Source: Phytohabitans aurantiacus (lineage in GTDB: Bacteria; Actinomycetota; Actinomycetes; Mycobacteriales; Micromonosporaceae). From it: 64,000 nucleotides of DNA. The translations under genes were made by a program, and so were the position numbers. Location: positions 96,228 to 160,227 of the forward strand of contig NZ_BSDI01000013.1 of the NCBI RefSeq assembly GCF_027923225.1, written 5' to 3'. Shown one piece after another: positions 40,302-48,450 of the stretch. Under the pieces are notes generated by a model, which saw only the letters and a program-made list of their open reading frames with translations, was not told where the DNA came from and made no database searches. Each line of letters starts with the position of its first letter. Positions within the stretch are counted from its first letter, which is position 1.

Positions 40302-40331
40302 ACGTTACGTCGAGCGGGCCCAGTCCGCCAA
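40302..40331 (-). promoter_or_regulatory. leaderless promoter of the repeat-tailed membrane protein
   Basis: Reading the - strand, TTGGCG (40331-40326) and TAACGT (40307-40302) are 18 bases apart. The ATG at 40294 follows the -10 box by seven bases. This is the best-supported leaderless start in the window. Confidence 0.6.
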
Positions 40332-40348
40332 CACGCATCGATGCCGTT

Positions 40349-40370
40349 ACCCAGAGATACGGGTTAAAGT
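40349..40370 (+). promoter_or_regulatory. leaderless -10 box and inverted repeat for the first hydroxylase
   Basis: TAAAGT (40365-40370) ends five bases before the GTG at 40376. A short inverted repeat, ACCC (40349-40352) and GGGT (40361-40364), directly abuts it and could be an operator. The same TAAAGT box at the same spacing occurs before the second hydroxylase gene. Confidence 0.5.
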
Positions 40371-40375
40371 CCGGT

Positions 40376-41551
40376 GTGGACCTGGATACGTCGGTGGTCA
40401 TCGTCGGCGCCGGCCCGGCCGGTTTGACCCTGGCAAACCTTTTGCGGCGATCAGGGCTGAATTGCGTAGTGCTGGAGAAGCAGAGTCGGTCCTATGTGGA
40501 GCGGCGCCAGCGAGCCGGCATTCTGGACCACCATTCGGCGAGCATCTTCGAGGAGTGGGGCCTCGCAGACCAGGTCCTCGCCGGCGCGCCATCCGACACC
40601 GTCATCGAGATCCGGGTCGACGGGGTGCCGCGGTACTTCGATGTGCCGGGCCTCGCGGGCGGAAAGCACAGCCGGCTGCTGCCGCAGCAGTTCGTCGTCC
40701 AGCGGCTGCTCGACGCGTACGTGGACGGCGGCGGCGACCTGCGCACCGACGCGAGCGACGTGACACTGCACGGCATTGACGGCGACCGCCCGGTGGTCAC
40801 GTACCGCGACGCGGCCGGTGCGGAGCGGCGGGTCTCATGCGAGTACGTGGCCGGTTGCGACGGGCACCACGGGGTGACGCGCCAGAGCATGCCGAAGGAT
40901 GCGTTCACCACGTACTCCTATGACCACGGCATCGGCTGGATCACCGTACTGGCGGACGCGCCCGCACCCCGGTACCCGCTTTTCGCGGTGAGCCAGCACG
41001 GGTTCGCGGCACAGTTCCCGCGCGGCCCGCGCGCCAGCCGGTACTACCTCCAGCGGCCGCCGAGCGACGCGGTGACGGACTGGCCGGACCACAGGGTGTG
41101 GAAGCAGTTGCGGGCGCGACTCGGCGACCCTGACCTGCCCGCCGGTCCCATCACGGAGAAGGCGCTGGTCGAGATGCGCAGCTTCGTCGTCGACCCCATG
41201 TCGTACGGCCGGCTGCATCTCGTCGGCGACGCCGCCCACATCATCACGCCGATGGGCGGCAAGGGCATGAACCTGGCCCTGGCCGACGCCGACGCACTGG
41301 CGAAGGCGCTGGTGGCGGCGTTGAAGGACGGCGATGGGGCGGCCCTGCGGTCGTACTCCGCGACCTGCCTGCGGCGCACCTGGGACTACCAGGAGTTCTC
41401 CCGCTGGATGCAGGAGATGATGCACGACGCGGGCGACGACACGGTCACGGGCCCGTTCCGGCGCGAGCTCGCCCGAGCCCGGCTGGATCGGCTCTTCACG
41501 TCGCCTGCGGCGGCGACCCTGTTCGCCACGATGATGGCCGGTACGAACTGA
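40376..41551 (+). CDS. PobA-type FAD aromatic hydroxylase (copy 1)
   Basis: This 391-aa flavoprotein resembles 4-hydroxybenzoate 3-monooxygenase, which makes protocatechuate using NAD(P)H and oxygen. The FAD motif VVIVGAGPAGLTLANLLRRS, the middle DG motif (YVAGCDGHHGVTR) and GDAAHIITPMGGKGMNLALA are present. The substrate-region pattern PRGPRASRYYLQ matches PobA. I chose GTG 40376; a much longer frame reads through the convergent gene. No Shine-Dalgarno is present and the mRNA is probably leaderless. The substrate is inferred, and no ring-cleavage genes are in the window. Confidence 0.8.
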   Translation: MDLDTSVVIVGAGPAGLTLANLLRRSGLNCVVLEKQSRSYVERRQRAGILDHHSASIFEEWGLADQVLAGAPSDTVIEIRVDGVPRYFDVPGLAGGKHSRLLPQQFVVQRLLDAYVDGGGDLRTDASDVTLHGIDGDRPVVTYRDAAGAERRVSCEYVAGCDGHHGVTRQSMPKDAFTTYSYDHGIGWITVLADAPAPRYPLFAVSQHGFAAQFPRGPRASRYYLQRPPSDAVTDWPDHRVWKQLRARLGDPDLPAGPITEKALVEMRSFVVDPMSYGRLHLVGDAAHIITPMGGKGMNLALADADALAKALVAALKDGDGAALRSYSATCLRRTWDYQEFSRWMQEMMHDAGDDTVTGPFRRELARARLDRLFTSPAAATLFATMMAGTN

Positions 41552-41582
41552 CCCGCTCCGACCAGCACAATCGTCATGATCA

Positions 41583-41636
41583 ATACGTTTTGCCGTATCG
41601 TCCGCTTGATCGACGTGTCATTTTGGTGAATAAAGT
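41583..41636 (+). promoter_or_regulatory. leaderless promoter and inverted repeat for the second hydroxylase
   Basis: TTGATC (41606-41611) and TAAAGT (41631-41636) are 19 bases apart, and the GTG at 41642 follows by five bases. Upstream, ATACG (41583-41587) and CGTAT (41594-41598) form an inverted repeat that could bind a regulator. The spacer is AT-rich for this genome. Confidence 0.5.
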
Positions 41637-41641
41637 CTGAT

Positions 41642-42814
41642 GTGGACACGACAACCGTGGCGATTATCGGTGCGGGGCCCGCTGGCCTCACACTAGCGAA
41701 TTTATTACAAAGGTCCGGAGTGGACTGTGTGGTGCTCGAGCGGCGCAGCAGATCCTATGTGGAGCAGCGGCAGCGGGCGGGCGTCCTGGAGCACCGGGCG
41801 GCCCGGATGTTTCAGGAGTGGGGGCTGGGTGACCAGGTTCTCGCGGGCGTACCGGTCGACGGCCTGCTGGAGTTCCGGATAGACGGCGTGCCGCGGCACC
41901 TGGACGTACCGGCTCTGGTCGGTGGACGGCACAGCTGGCTGATGCCGCAGCAACTGCTGGTGCGACGGCTGATCGTGACGTTCGAGACCGGCGGCGGTGA
42001 CCTGCGGACGGACGCGGAAGGCGTCGCTCTGCACGACATCGACGGGGACCGGCCGGTGGTCAGGTATCACGATGCGGCCGGAAGGAGCCGCGAGTTCGCG
42101 TGCGACTACGTGGCCGGCTGTGATGGATTTCTGGGGCTGAGCCGGCGCAGCGTGCCAGAGGGCGCCCTGCGCACGTACACGTACGACCACGGAGTCGGGT
42201 GGGTCACCGTGCTGGCCGACACGCCCGCGCCGCGCCACCCGTTGCTGGCGGTCAGCGAGTACGGGTACGCGGCGCAATTCCCCCGCGGTCCGCACGCCAG
42301 CCGGTACTACCTGGAGTGCGACCCCGATGAAGCGTCCGTGGCCTGGCCGGACGACCGGATCTGGAAGCAACTGCGACTCCGGCTGGGCGACGACGATCTT
42401 CCGATTGGGGAGGTCACCGCGACGTCCATGGTGAAGATGCGCAGCTTCGTTGTCGACCCGATGTCGTACGGGCGGCTGTTTCTCGTCGGCGACGCGGCGC
42501 ATGTCATCACGCCGATGGGCGGCAAGGGCATGAACCTGGCGCTCTTCGACGCCGAGACGCTGGCCAGGGCGCTGCGCGCGGCGGTACAGGATGGCGATGG
42601 CGCGGCGCTGAGTGCCTATTCGGCGACCTGCCTGCGACGGACCTGGGATTATCAGGAATTCTCGCGGTGGCTGCTCGAAACGGTGCACGAGGCCGGAGAC
42701 GCTTCGCGGTGCGGGCCGTTCCGCCGCGAATTGGCCCGCGCGCGATTGGAGCGGCTCTTCGAGTCTCCGGCGGCGGCCACCGCCTTCGCGGTGCTGCGAG
42801 CCGGCGTGGACTGA
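41642..42814 (+). CDS. PobA-type FAD aromatic hydroxylase (copy 2)
   Basis: This 390-aa protein is a close paralogue of the preceding gene and can be aligned over its whole length. FAD motifs are IIGAGPAGLTLANLLQRSGV and GDAAHVITPMGGKGMNLALF. The substrate-side segment is PRGPHASRYYLECDPDEA, with the RYY block kept but local differences that could change the substrate. GTG 41642 is preceded by a leaderless-type promoter and by no ribosome-binding site. The pair is probably a tandem duplication that has since diverged. The ABC ATPase gene converges on it nine bases after its stop. Confidence 0.8.
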   Translation: MDTTTVAIIGAGPAGLTLANLLQRSGVDCVVLERRSRSYVEQRQRAGVLEHRAARMFQEWGLGDQVLAGVPVDGLLEFRIDGVPRHLDVPALVGGRHSWLMPQQLLVRRLIVTFETGGGDLRTDAEGVALHDIDGDRPVVRYHDAAGRSREFACDYVAGCDGFLGLSRRSVPEGALRTYTYDHGVGWVTVLADTPAPRHPLLAVSEYGYAAQFPRGPHASRYYLECDPDEASVAWPDDRIWKQLRLRLGDDDLPIGEVTATSMVKMRSFVVDPMSYGRLFLVGDAAHVITPMGGKGMNLALFDAETLARALRAAVQDGDGAALSAYSATCLRRTWDYQEFSRWLLETVHEAGDASRCGPFRRELARARLERLFESPAAATAFAVLRAGVD

Positions 42815-42823
42815 CCGCCGCGA

Positions 42824-43645
42824 TCAGGAGGCGGGCGTCCTCACCCCGTGCGGGCGGTCTCCATGGTGGGCGATTGGAGCTGCCGGCGGCCCGTCCGGGG
42901 TGAGCAGCAACTCGTGCAGCTCGGCGCTGACCTGCGCCACCTCTTCGAGGTGAGCGTTGTGGCCGAGCGACCGCGGGCGGGGGATGTTGACCTCGACGAC
43001 CCGGCGCAGCCGACCCGGGCGCGCGCTGAGCACGACCACCCGGTCGGCGAGCAGCACCGCCTCGTCGATCGAGTGCGTGACGAACACCGTCGTGGCGCCC
43101 AGCTCCATGTGGATGCGCTGCAACTCGGCGGAGAGCTCCTGGCGGGTGAGCGCGTCGAGAGCGGAGAACGGCTCGTCCATCAGCATGACCTTGGGCTGCT
43201 GCATGAGTGCCCGGCACAGCGCCACCCGCTGCTGCATGCCGCCGGAGAGCTCGTGTGGCTGTCGCTTGTGGAAGTCGGTCAGGCCGACGATGTCGAGCAG
43301 TCGCATCGCCCGCTCGCGCTGGCCGCCCTCGCGCCAGCCGAAGATCTCCGCAGGGAGCAGCACGTTGTCGAGCACCGACCGCCAGGGCAGCAACGCCGGT
43401 CGCTGAAACATCATCGAGATGTCGCGCCGCGGCTTCGTGACACGGGAATCGGCGACGGCGACCTCGCCACTTGTCGGCGTGATGAGCCCGGCGATCAGCC
43501 TGAGCAATGTGGACTTTCCACAGCCAGACCGCCCGATCACCGCGACGAACTCGCCCTCGCCGACCGCGAGGTTGATGTTTCGCAGCGCCTCTACGGTGCC
43601 CGAGCGACCCCGGAAGGTGTGCGACACGCCGGACAGTCGAATCAT
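42824..43645 (-). CDS. ABC transporter ATP-binding protein (SsuB/TauB/NrtD type)
   Basis: This 273-aa ATPase drives an importer. Walker A is GRSGCGKST (about 38-46), the signature is LSGGMQQR, and Walker B is VMLMDEPFSALD. The family serves sulfonate, taurine, nitrate or pyrimidine-precursor uptake. ATG 43645 has GGGAGAAG upstream on the - strand. The matching binding protein and permease are on the opposite strand, divergent from it. The C-terminal 25 residues are Pro/His-rich and extend past the usual end. Confidence 0.85.
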   Translation of the reverse strand: MIRLSGVSHTFRGRSGTVEALRNINLAVGEGEFVAVIGRSGCGKSTLLRLIAGLITPTSGEVAVADSRVTKPRRDISMMFQRPALLPWRSVLDNVLLPAEIFGWREGGQRERAMRLLDIVGLTDFHKRQPHELSGGMQQRVALCRALMQQPKVMLMDEPFSALDALTRQELSAELQRIHMELGATTVFVTHSIDEAVLLADRVVVLSARPGRLRRVVEVNIPRPRSLGHNAHLEEVAQVSAELHELLLTPDGPPAAPIAHHGDRPHGVRTPAS

Positions 43646-43796
43646 CGTGCTTCTCCCAAATGTGGGGCCGCGTCGTCGGAGGTCAGGTTAGCCGGCCGAG
43701 CTTCTGGAGGGTACCGCGCCGTAATGGATCAACCCAATTCCGATCATGTGGATTCGACCGCTATCGTTCCAAACGTCACCGCACTGGAGGTGGGTC

Positions 43797-44801
43797 GTGG
43801 GAGTACTCGGCAAGGCCGCGGCCGCCGTCGCGGTGGCCTTGACGCTGTCCACCGCCGGTTGCGGGGGCGGCGACGCTGACGCGGGTAAGCCGGCGACGGA
43901 GAAGGTCACGTACCTGACCGGTGCCGGCGTGCAGGGCCGCGAGGCTTACGTCTACGTCGCCATCGAGAAGGGCTACTTCGCGGCCGCCGGGTTCGACGTC
44001 GAGGTGCGGCCGGGCAACGGCACCAACCAGAACCTGCAGCTCCTCCAGAGTGGACAGGCCGACTTCGCGGTCGTCGACATCACGGCGGCGCTCATCGAGT
44101 ACGGCCGCGGCACCTTCACCGACTTCACCGTCGTGAGCGCGCTGCACCAGCGCAATCTCTCGTGCATCGCGGCGATCGCGGGCAAGGGCGTCGCGCAACC
44201 GCGCGACCTGGCCGGCAAGAGGATCGGATACCTTCCGGGCGGCGTGGTGAAGGCGCTCTTCGACGCGTACGCCGGACGGGCCGGCGTCGACGCCAAGTCG
44301 ATCAAGTGGGTCAACATGCCGGCGCAACAGATGGCGCAGAATCTGGCCGCCGGCACCATCGACGCCGCCACCCAACTCGTGGTGGGTGCTCCCGCGATCG
44401 AGGCGGCCGCGAAGGGCCAGAAGGTCGTCGTGCTGCCGCTCAGCGACCACCTGCCCGACCTGTACGGCAACGGCATCGCGGTCGGCCGCGCGGCCGCCAC
44501 GGACCAGCCCGAGCGGGTACGGCGGTTCAACGAGGCGGTGCTCAAGGGGCTCGCGGACGCGATCGCGGACCCGGCCGAGGCGGGCCGCATCTACGCCAAG
44601 TACCAGAAGATCCAACCACCCGCGGTGGCCGCGGCCGAGGTGCGGCTCATGGTGCCGTACGCGACCGGCGGCGCGGCGCTGGGCGCGCTCGACGAGGCGC
44701 GGATGACCCGCAACGTCGAGTTGGTCCATGGTGCGGGCGCGATGCCGAAGGTCGTCAAGCCTGCCGACGTCGTCTCGTTCGACCTGGCGCCGAAGGGCTG
44801 A
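43797..44801 (+). CDS. ABC transporter substrate-binding lipoprotein (NMT1/THI5-like)
   Basis: This 334-aa protein begins with a lipoprotein signal ending in the lipobox LSTAGC, so it is tethered outside the membrane. The mature part matches NMT1/THI5/TauA-type binding proteins (EAYVYVAIEKGYFAAAGFDV; NLQLLQSGQADFAVVD). GTG 43797 is chosen since GGAGGTGG lies just upstream and it starts at the signal peptide; ATG 43746 would add 17 non-signal residues. The ligand may be an aromatic acid, a sulfonate or an HMP-like pyrimidine. The neighbouring hydroxylases favour an aromatic, but this is inference. Confidence 0.8.
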   Translation: MGVLGKAAAAVAVALTLSTAGCGGGDADAGKPATEKVTYLTGAGVQGREAYVYVAIEKGYFAAAGFDVEVRPGNGTNQNLQLLQSGQADFAVVDITAALIEYGRGTFTDFTVVSALHQRNLSCIAAIAGKGVAQPRDLAGKRIGYLPGGVVKALFDAYAGRAGVDAKSIKWVNMPAQQMAQNLAAGTIDAATQLVVGAPAIEAAAKGQKVVVLPLSDHLPDLYGNGIAVGRAAATDQPERVRRFNEAVLKGLADAIADPAEAGRIYAKYQKIQPPAVAAAEVRLMVPYATGGAALGALDEARMTRNVELVHGAGAMPKVVKPADVVSFDLAPKG

Positions 44802-44802
44802 C

Positions 44803-45579
44803 ATGCCGGAATCCCGGGACGGCCGGTGGTCGGCCGTCGCGGCGATCAGCCTGCCGATGGGTGGCGCGGTCGCCACTGTGGGCCTGTGGTGGCTGGTCAT
44901 CGTCGCGTTCGGCATCGAGTCGTACGTGGCACCGACGCCGCCCGAGGTGGCCGCCGCGTTCGGCCGGATGCCCGGGTACCTGCTGGAGAACGCCTGGGTC
45001 ACGCTGGTGGAGACGTTGCTGGGCTTCGCGATCACGGTCGTGGCCGGCGCGCTGGTGGGTGCCGTGATAGCCGGTTCCCGGTCGGTCGAGCGGGCGTTCA
45101 TGCCCACCCTTGTCGCGCTCAACGCGGTGCCGAAGCTGGCCTTCGCGACACTCCTCATCGTGTGGATGGGGTACGGCCGCGGCCCCAAGGTCGCGATGGT
45201 GATTCTGATGTGTTTCTTCCCGATAGTGCTGGCCACCGCGACCGGCCTCACCCGCACGCCGGCCGAGTTGGTGGAGCTGGCGCGAGCGCTGTCCGCGTCC
45301 CGCTGGCAGGCGTTCGCGAAGATCCGGTTTCCCGCCGCGCTGCCGCAGGTCTTCGTCGGGTTGAAGGTGGCGATGCCGCTCGCCGTCATCGGTGCGCTCG
45401 TGGGCGAGCTGTTCGGTTCCACGGCTGGGCTCGGGTTCGTGATCCAGACCGCCGGCGCCGACACAGCGCTCAGTTTCGCCGCGATCGTGCTGCTCGCACT
45501 GATGAGCATCGTGCTCTTTTACGCGCTCGTCGCGGTGGAGCGGCTGCTCGTGCCCTGGGTACCGGAGACCACCGCCTGA
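44803..45579 (+). CDS. ABC transporter permease (SsuC/TauC/NrtB type)
   Basis: This 258-aa permease has about six membrane helices and the EAA-type loop (ELARALSASRWQAFAKIRFP) that contacts the ATPase. ATG 44803 follows the binding protein by one base, so the two are coupled. The N-terminal helix (VATVGLWWLVIVAFGIESYV) is intact, unlike that of the related truncated permease at 46465. With the divergent ATPase it completes an importer. Confidence 0.85.
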   Translation: MPESRDGRWSAVAAISLPMGGAVATVGLWWLVIVAFGIESYVAPTPPEVAAAFGRMPGYLLENAWVTLVETLLGFAITVVAGALVGAVIAGSRSVERAFMPTLVALNAVPKLAFATLLIVWMGYGRGPKVAMVILMCFFPIVLATATGLTRTPAELVELARALSASRWQAFAKIRFPAALPQVFVGLKVAMPLAVIGALVGELFGSTAGLGFVIQTAGADTALSFAAIVLLALMSIVLFYALVAVERLLVPWVPETTA

Positions 45580-45583
45580 CCCG

Positions 45584-45589
45584 TAGGGT
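45584..45589 (+). promoter_or_regulatory. leaderless -10 box for the SAM methyltransferase
   Basis: TAGGGT ends six bases before GTG 45596, and no ribosome-binding site precedes that codon. No good -35 was found. Confidence 0.4.
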
Positions 45590-45595
45590 CTATGC

Positions 45596-46387
45596 GTGCG
45601 AAGCCCTAGCATGACTTACTCATTCAACAATGACGACGCCGAGGCCGGCGACCGGCACAACTACCTCTCCACCGTGTGTGACGAGTTCTCCTTCGCTCGA
45701 CTGTCCACAGTGGGTAGTTTGGCCGGGAAGCGGTGCCTGGAGGTGGGCGCGGGCGGCGGGAGCGTGGCGGCCTGGCTGGCCGATCGGGCCGGGCACGTGC
45801 TTGCGACCGACATCAACCCCAAGCACGTGCCGGACGGCGCCGGATACGAGGTGCTGCGGCACGACCTGGTCACCGAGCCGGTGCCCGATGGCCCGTGGCA
45901 CCTGATCCACGCCCGGATGGTGCTGCTGCACATCCCGGAGCGGCGCGAGATCCTGCCCAGGCTCGCGGCCGCGCTGGCGCCCGGCGGCGCGTTGGTGATC
46001 GAAGACTGGGACACGTCGTTCGGCAAGCTGGTCCTGGACGCGCCCGACGCCAGGACGGCCGATCTGGTCAACGACTACCAGGACACGTTGATCCAGACCA
46101 TCATGCCGAGCCGCGGCAACGATCCGGGCTGGGCGACCGAGGTGGGTGCCGCCATGAGCGCCGCCGGTCTGGTCGATGTGGACACCGAGATCCACGCCCG
46201 GTCGTGGCGGGGTGGCAGCGCCGGCGCGATGCTGATCGAGGTGAACACCCGCCAGCTCTGGGCCGACTTCCTGAACGTCGGTTGGACCGAGGAGCGGCTC
46301 GACGAGCTGTGCCAGGCCGTCGCCGACCCACGGCTGGTCGTGCGCGGCCACTTCGCGTACTCCACGATCGGCTACCGGCCCGCCTGA
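45596..46387 (+). CDS. class I SAM-dependent methyltransferase
   Basis: This 263-aa protein has the class I fold signatures: GKRCLEVGAGGGSVAAWLAD (SAM binding), VLATDINPKHV (acidic ribose ligand) and PWHLIHARMVLLHIPERREI. It resembles small-molecule methyltransferases rather than the rRNA enzymes. GTG 45596 is preceded by a leaderless-type -10; ATG 45611 is an alternative. It follows the transporter permease by 16 bases but may have its own promoter. A strong bidirectional hairpin ends it. The substrate is unknown. Confidence 0.78.
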   Translation: MRSPSMTYSFNNDDAEAGDRHNYLSTVCDEFSFARLSTVGSLAGKRCLEVGAGGGSVAAWLADRAGHVLATDINPKHVPDGAGYEVLRHDLVTEPVPDGPWHLIHARMVLLHIPERREILPRLAAALAPGGALVIEDWDTSFGKLVLDAPDARTADLVNDYQDTLIQTIMPSRGNDPGWATEVGAAMSAAGLVDVDTEIHARSWRGGSAGAMLIEVNTRQLWADFLNVGWTEERLDELCQAVADPRLVVRGHFAYSTIGYRPA

Positions 46388-46399
46388 CGCCGCACGAGA

Positions 46400-46445
46400 C
46401 AGGGCGTCTCTCCCGTCGTTCCAAACGACCGGGAGGGACGCCCTG
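46400..46445. terminator. bidirectional terminator between convergent genes
   Basis: AGGGCGTC (46401-46408) pairs with GACGCCCT (46437-46444). Inside it, CTCCCG-TCGTT (46410-46420) pairs with AACGA-CGGGAG across one bulge and a 3-base loop. It separates the methyltransferase from the convergent permease remnant and can serve both strands. Confidence 0.8.
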
Positions 46446-46464
46446 ATTGTGTGCGGCGGCGGTG

Positions 46465-47127
46465 TCAGCCGGCGATTTCGCGGGCCCACGGCAGGAGCAG
46501 GCGCTCCGCCAGCACGGTGAGGTAGTACAGGCTGACGCTGATGCTCGCGAGCAGCACGATCGACGCGAAGGCGAGCGGGGTGTCGAGGCTCGCGCCAGAT
46601 AGTGCGATGACCGAGCCCAAGCCGCGATCAGGATTCTGGATCTCCGCCACCACCGCGCCGATGACGGCCAGCGTGATCGCGACCTTGAGTCCCACGAAGA
46701 TGTGCGGCAGCGCCCACGGCAGGCGGATCTTGAGGTACGCCTGCCACCAGGACGAGGACAGCGCGCGGCTCAGCTCACCCAGGTCGGACGGCGTGGAGGT
46801 GAGGCCGGACATCGAGGCCACCACGACGGGCAGGAAGCAGATGACGATGACCAGTGCGATCTTCGGGCCCCGGCCGAAGCCCAGCCACACCACGAGCAGC
46901 GGTGCGAGCGCCACCTTCGGTATCGAGTTCAACGCGACGAGAAGCGGCATCGTGGCGCGCTCGATGGTGCGGGACGCGGACAGGATCATCGCGACGGCGA
47001 TCGCGCCCAGGCAGGCGGCACCATAGCCGATCATGATCGTGGTGAATGTGGCCCACGCCTGCTCGAGCAGGAAGGCGGGCTGCTCGAGGAAAGATTCGAC
47101 GATCTCGGGCGGCGCCGGGAGGATGAT
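46465..47127 (-). pseudogene. 5'-truncated ABC permease (SsuC/TauC type)
   Basis: The sequence matches the permease at 44803 from the PPEIV (PPEVA) segment onward, and the EAA-type loop LSRALSSSWWQAYLKIRLPW is intact. The homology stops at about 47127. Everything the permease should have before that point, including its first membrane helix, is missing. The open frame continues to 47244, but those 39 residues (MTMACSTTLTSTCLTWSRWR and on) look like antisense of the neighbouring GTPase fragment. No ATPase or binding protein accompanies it. A shortened, working permease cannot be excluded. Confidence 0.7.
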
Positions 47128-47131
47128 GGAG

Positions 47132-47290
47132 GTGCGCGAGGCGCTCGCGATCTCACCACACGTGCCGCTGATGATGACCGACGCGCGCCACCGCGACCAG
47201 GTCAAGCAGGTGCTGGTCAACGTCGTCGAGCACGCCATGGTCATGCTGCGCGGCGAGCGCGGCAGGGGCGCTCCCGCCCCCGTGGGCTAG
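47132..47290 (+). pseudogene. C-terminal fragment of a CvnD/MglA-like GTPase
   Basis: The last 52 codons of the frame ending at 47290 (VREALAISPHVPLMMTDARH, then VLVNVVEHAMVM) resemble the C-terminus of the small GTPases found in actinobacterial roadblock-DUF742-GTPase conservons. The P-loop and the rest of the protein are absent. The similarity begins within five bases of where the opposing permease remnant stops. This is a family resemblance recognised by eye. Confidence 0.5.
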
Positions 47291-47297
47291 CCCTTCC

Positions 47298-47355
47298 CCG
47301 TGATCATTGCGTCATTCAAGTCGCTCTTATGACTTGAATGACGCAATGATCACGG
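47298..47355. terminator. 25-bp perfect hairpin, bidirectional terminator-like
   Basis: A 25-base arm (47298-47322) pairs without a mismatch to 47331-47355 around an 8-base loop. It sits between the GTPase remnant and the convergent end of the HemD-type gene. The arm (starting CCGTGATCATTGCGTC) is nearly repeated at 63944-63967 after glmS. Confidence 0.8.
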
Positions 47356-47361
47356 AGGGGG

Positions 47362-48450
47362 TCAGTCGACAGGCAGGCGGTAGCCGCGCTTCACCACGGT
47401 CTGGACGACGCCCGGTGCGCCCAGACCTGCCCGGAGGCGGGCCACCGCCATCTCCACCGCGTGCTCATCGGCGCCCCGCGGCAACGTACGCAGCAGCGCC
47501 GCCCGCGAGAGCACCCGCCCCGGCGTACCCGCCAGTGCCCGCAGCACCGCCATCGGCGCCGGCGCCAGCGGCCGCAGCTCGCCGTCGACCACGGCGGCGT
47601 GGCCCCGAAGCGTCAGCACGTGACCGGCCACCTTGAGGTTCACCGCCCGCTGCGGCAGCTCGTCGACGATCGTGCGAACCAGCGCGCCGAGCCTGGCCCG
47701 CGTCGGCGCCACCACCGGCACCCCGTACCGGCGCAGCGGCGCCGCCGTGACCGGACCGACGCAGGCGGCCATCACGTCGGAGCGCAGCGCGTCGAGCACC
47801 GCGTCACCGCCCGCCCCGGCGGCACGCAGCAGCGCGCCAACGGCGGGCGCCGACGTAAACGTGACCGCGTCGACGAGCCGGCCGGTGACCAGGTCGACCA
47901 GGCGGTGCAGGGGAGCGGGGTCGGTCGGCGGCGCCCAGCGGTACACGGGCACCTCGATCACGGTCGCCCCGGCGGCCTCCAGGGCGGCCGTGCACTCCGG
48001 CTGGCGCTCGCCGTGCAGTTGCATGGCGACCACTTGCCCGGCGACGCCGCGCTGCTGGAGGTGCTCGATCACCTCGTCGCAGCTCTCGCCGGGCGCCGAC
48101 CACTCGTCGTGCAGGCCGGCGGCCCGGATCGCGCCGCGCGCCTTGGGCCCGCGAGCCACGATGTAGGCGCCGCCCAGCACCGACTTCAACGACTCGGCCA
48201 GCCCCCAGCCCTCGGCGGCCTCCAGCCAGCCGCGCATGCCGATGCCGGTGTTGGCCATCACCACGTCGGGCGGGGATTCGAGGCACGCGCGGGTCGCAGC
48301 ACGCAACTCGGTGTCGTCGGCGAGCGGCACGATGCGCAGCGCTGGTGCCAGTACGACCCGGGCGCCGCGCCGCTCCAGCAAGGCGGCCAGCTCGTCGCGA
48401 CGCCGGTCGGCGGTCACTCCGACCGTGAAGCCGGAGAGTTCGTCGGACAT
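47362..48450 (-). CDS. HemD-like uroporphyrinogen-III synthase fused to a winged-helix regulator
   Basis: This 362-aa protein has an N-terminal HemD-like domain (about 1-255; GFTVGVTADRRRDELAALLE, DAVTFTSAPAVGALL). An OmpR-type winged-helix DNA-binding domain follows (about 285-362; APMAVLRALAGTPGRVLSRA to VVQTVVKRGYRLPVD). The same combination occurs beside nitrite-reductase genes in mycobacteria and other actinobacteria. It may make siroheme precursor, sense a tetrapyrrole, or both. ATG 48450 overlaps the nirD stop by one base, so it is the last gene of the nitrate operon. Confidence 0.88.
   Translation of the reverse strand: MSDELSGFTVGVTADRRRDELAALLERRGARVVLAPALRIVPLADDTELRAATRACLESPPDVVMANTGIGMRGWLEAAEGWGLAESLKSVLGGAYIVARGPKARGAIRAAGLHDEWSAPGESCDEVIEHLQQRGVAGQVVAMQLHGERQPECTAALEAAGATVIEVPVYRWAPPTDPAPLHRLVDLVTGRLVDAVTFTSAPAVGALLRAAGAGGDAVLDALRSDVMAACVGPVTAAPLRRYGVPVVAPTRARLGALVRTIVDELPQRAVNLKVAGHVLTLRGHAAVVDGELRPLAPAPMAVLRALAGTPGRVLSRAALLRTLPRGADEHAVEMAVARLRAGLGAPGVVQTVVKRGYRLPVD

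Noticed and set aside
39341..40375. Long N-terminal extension of the first hydroxylase
   Set aside because: It runs antisense through the membrane-protein tail and past its promoter. The FAD motif starts right after GTG 40376.
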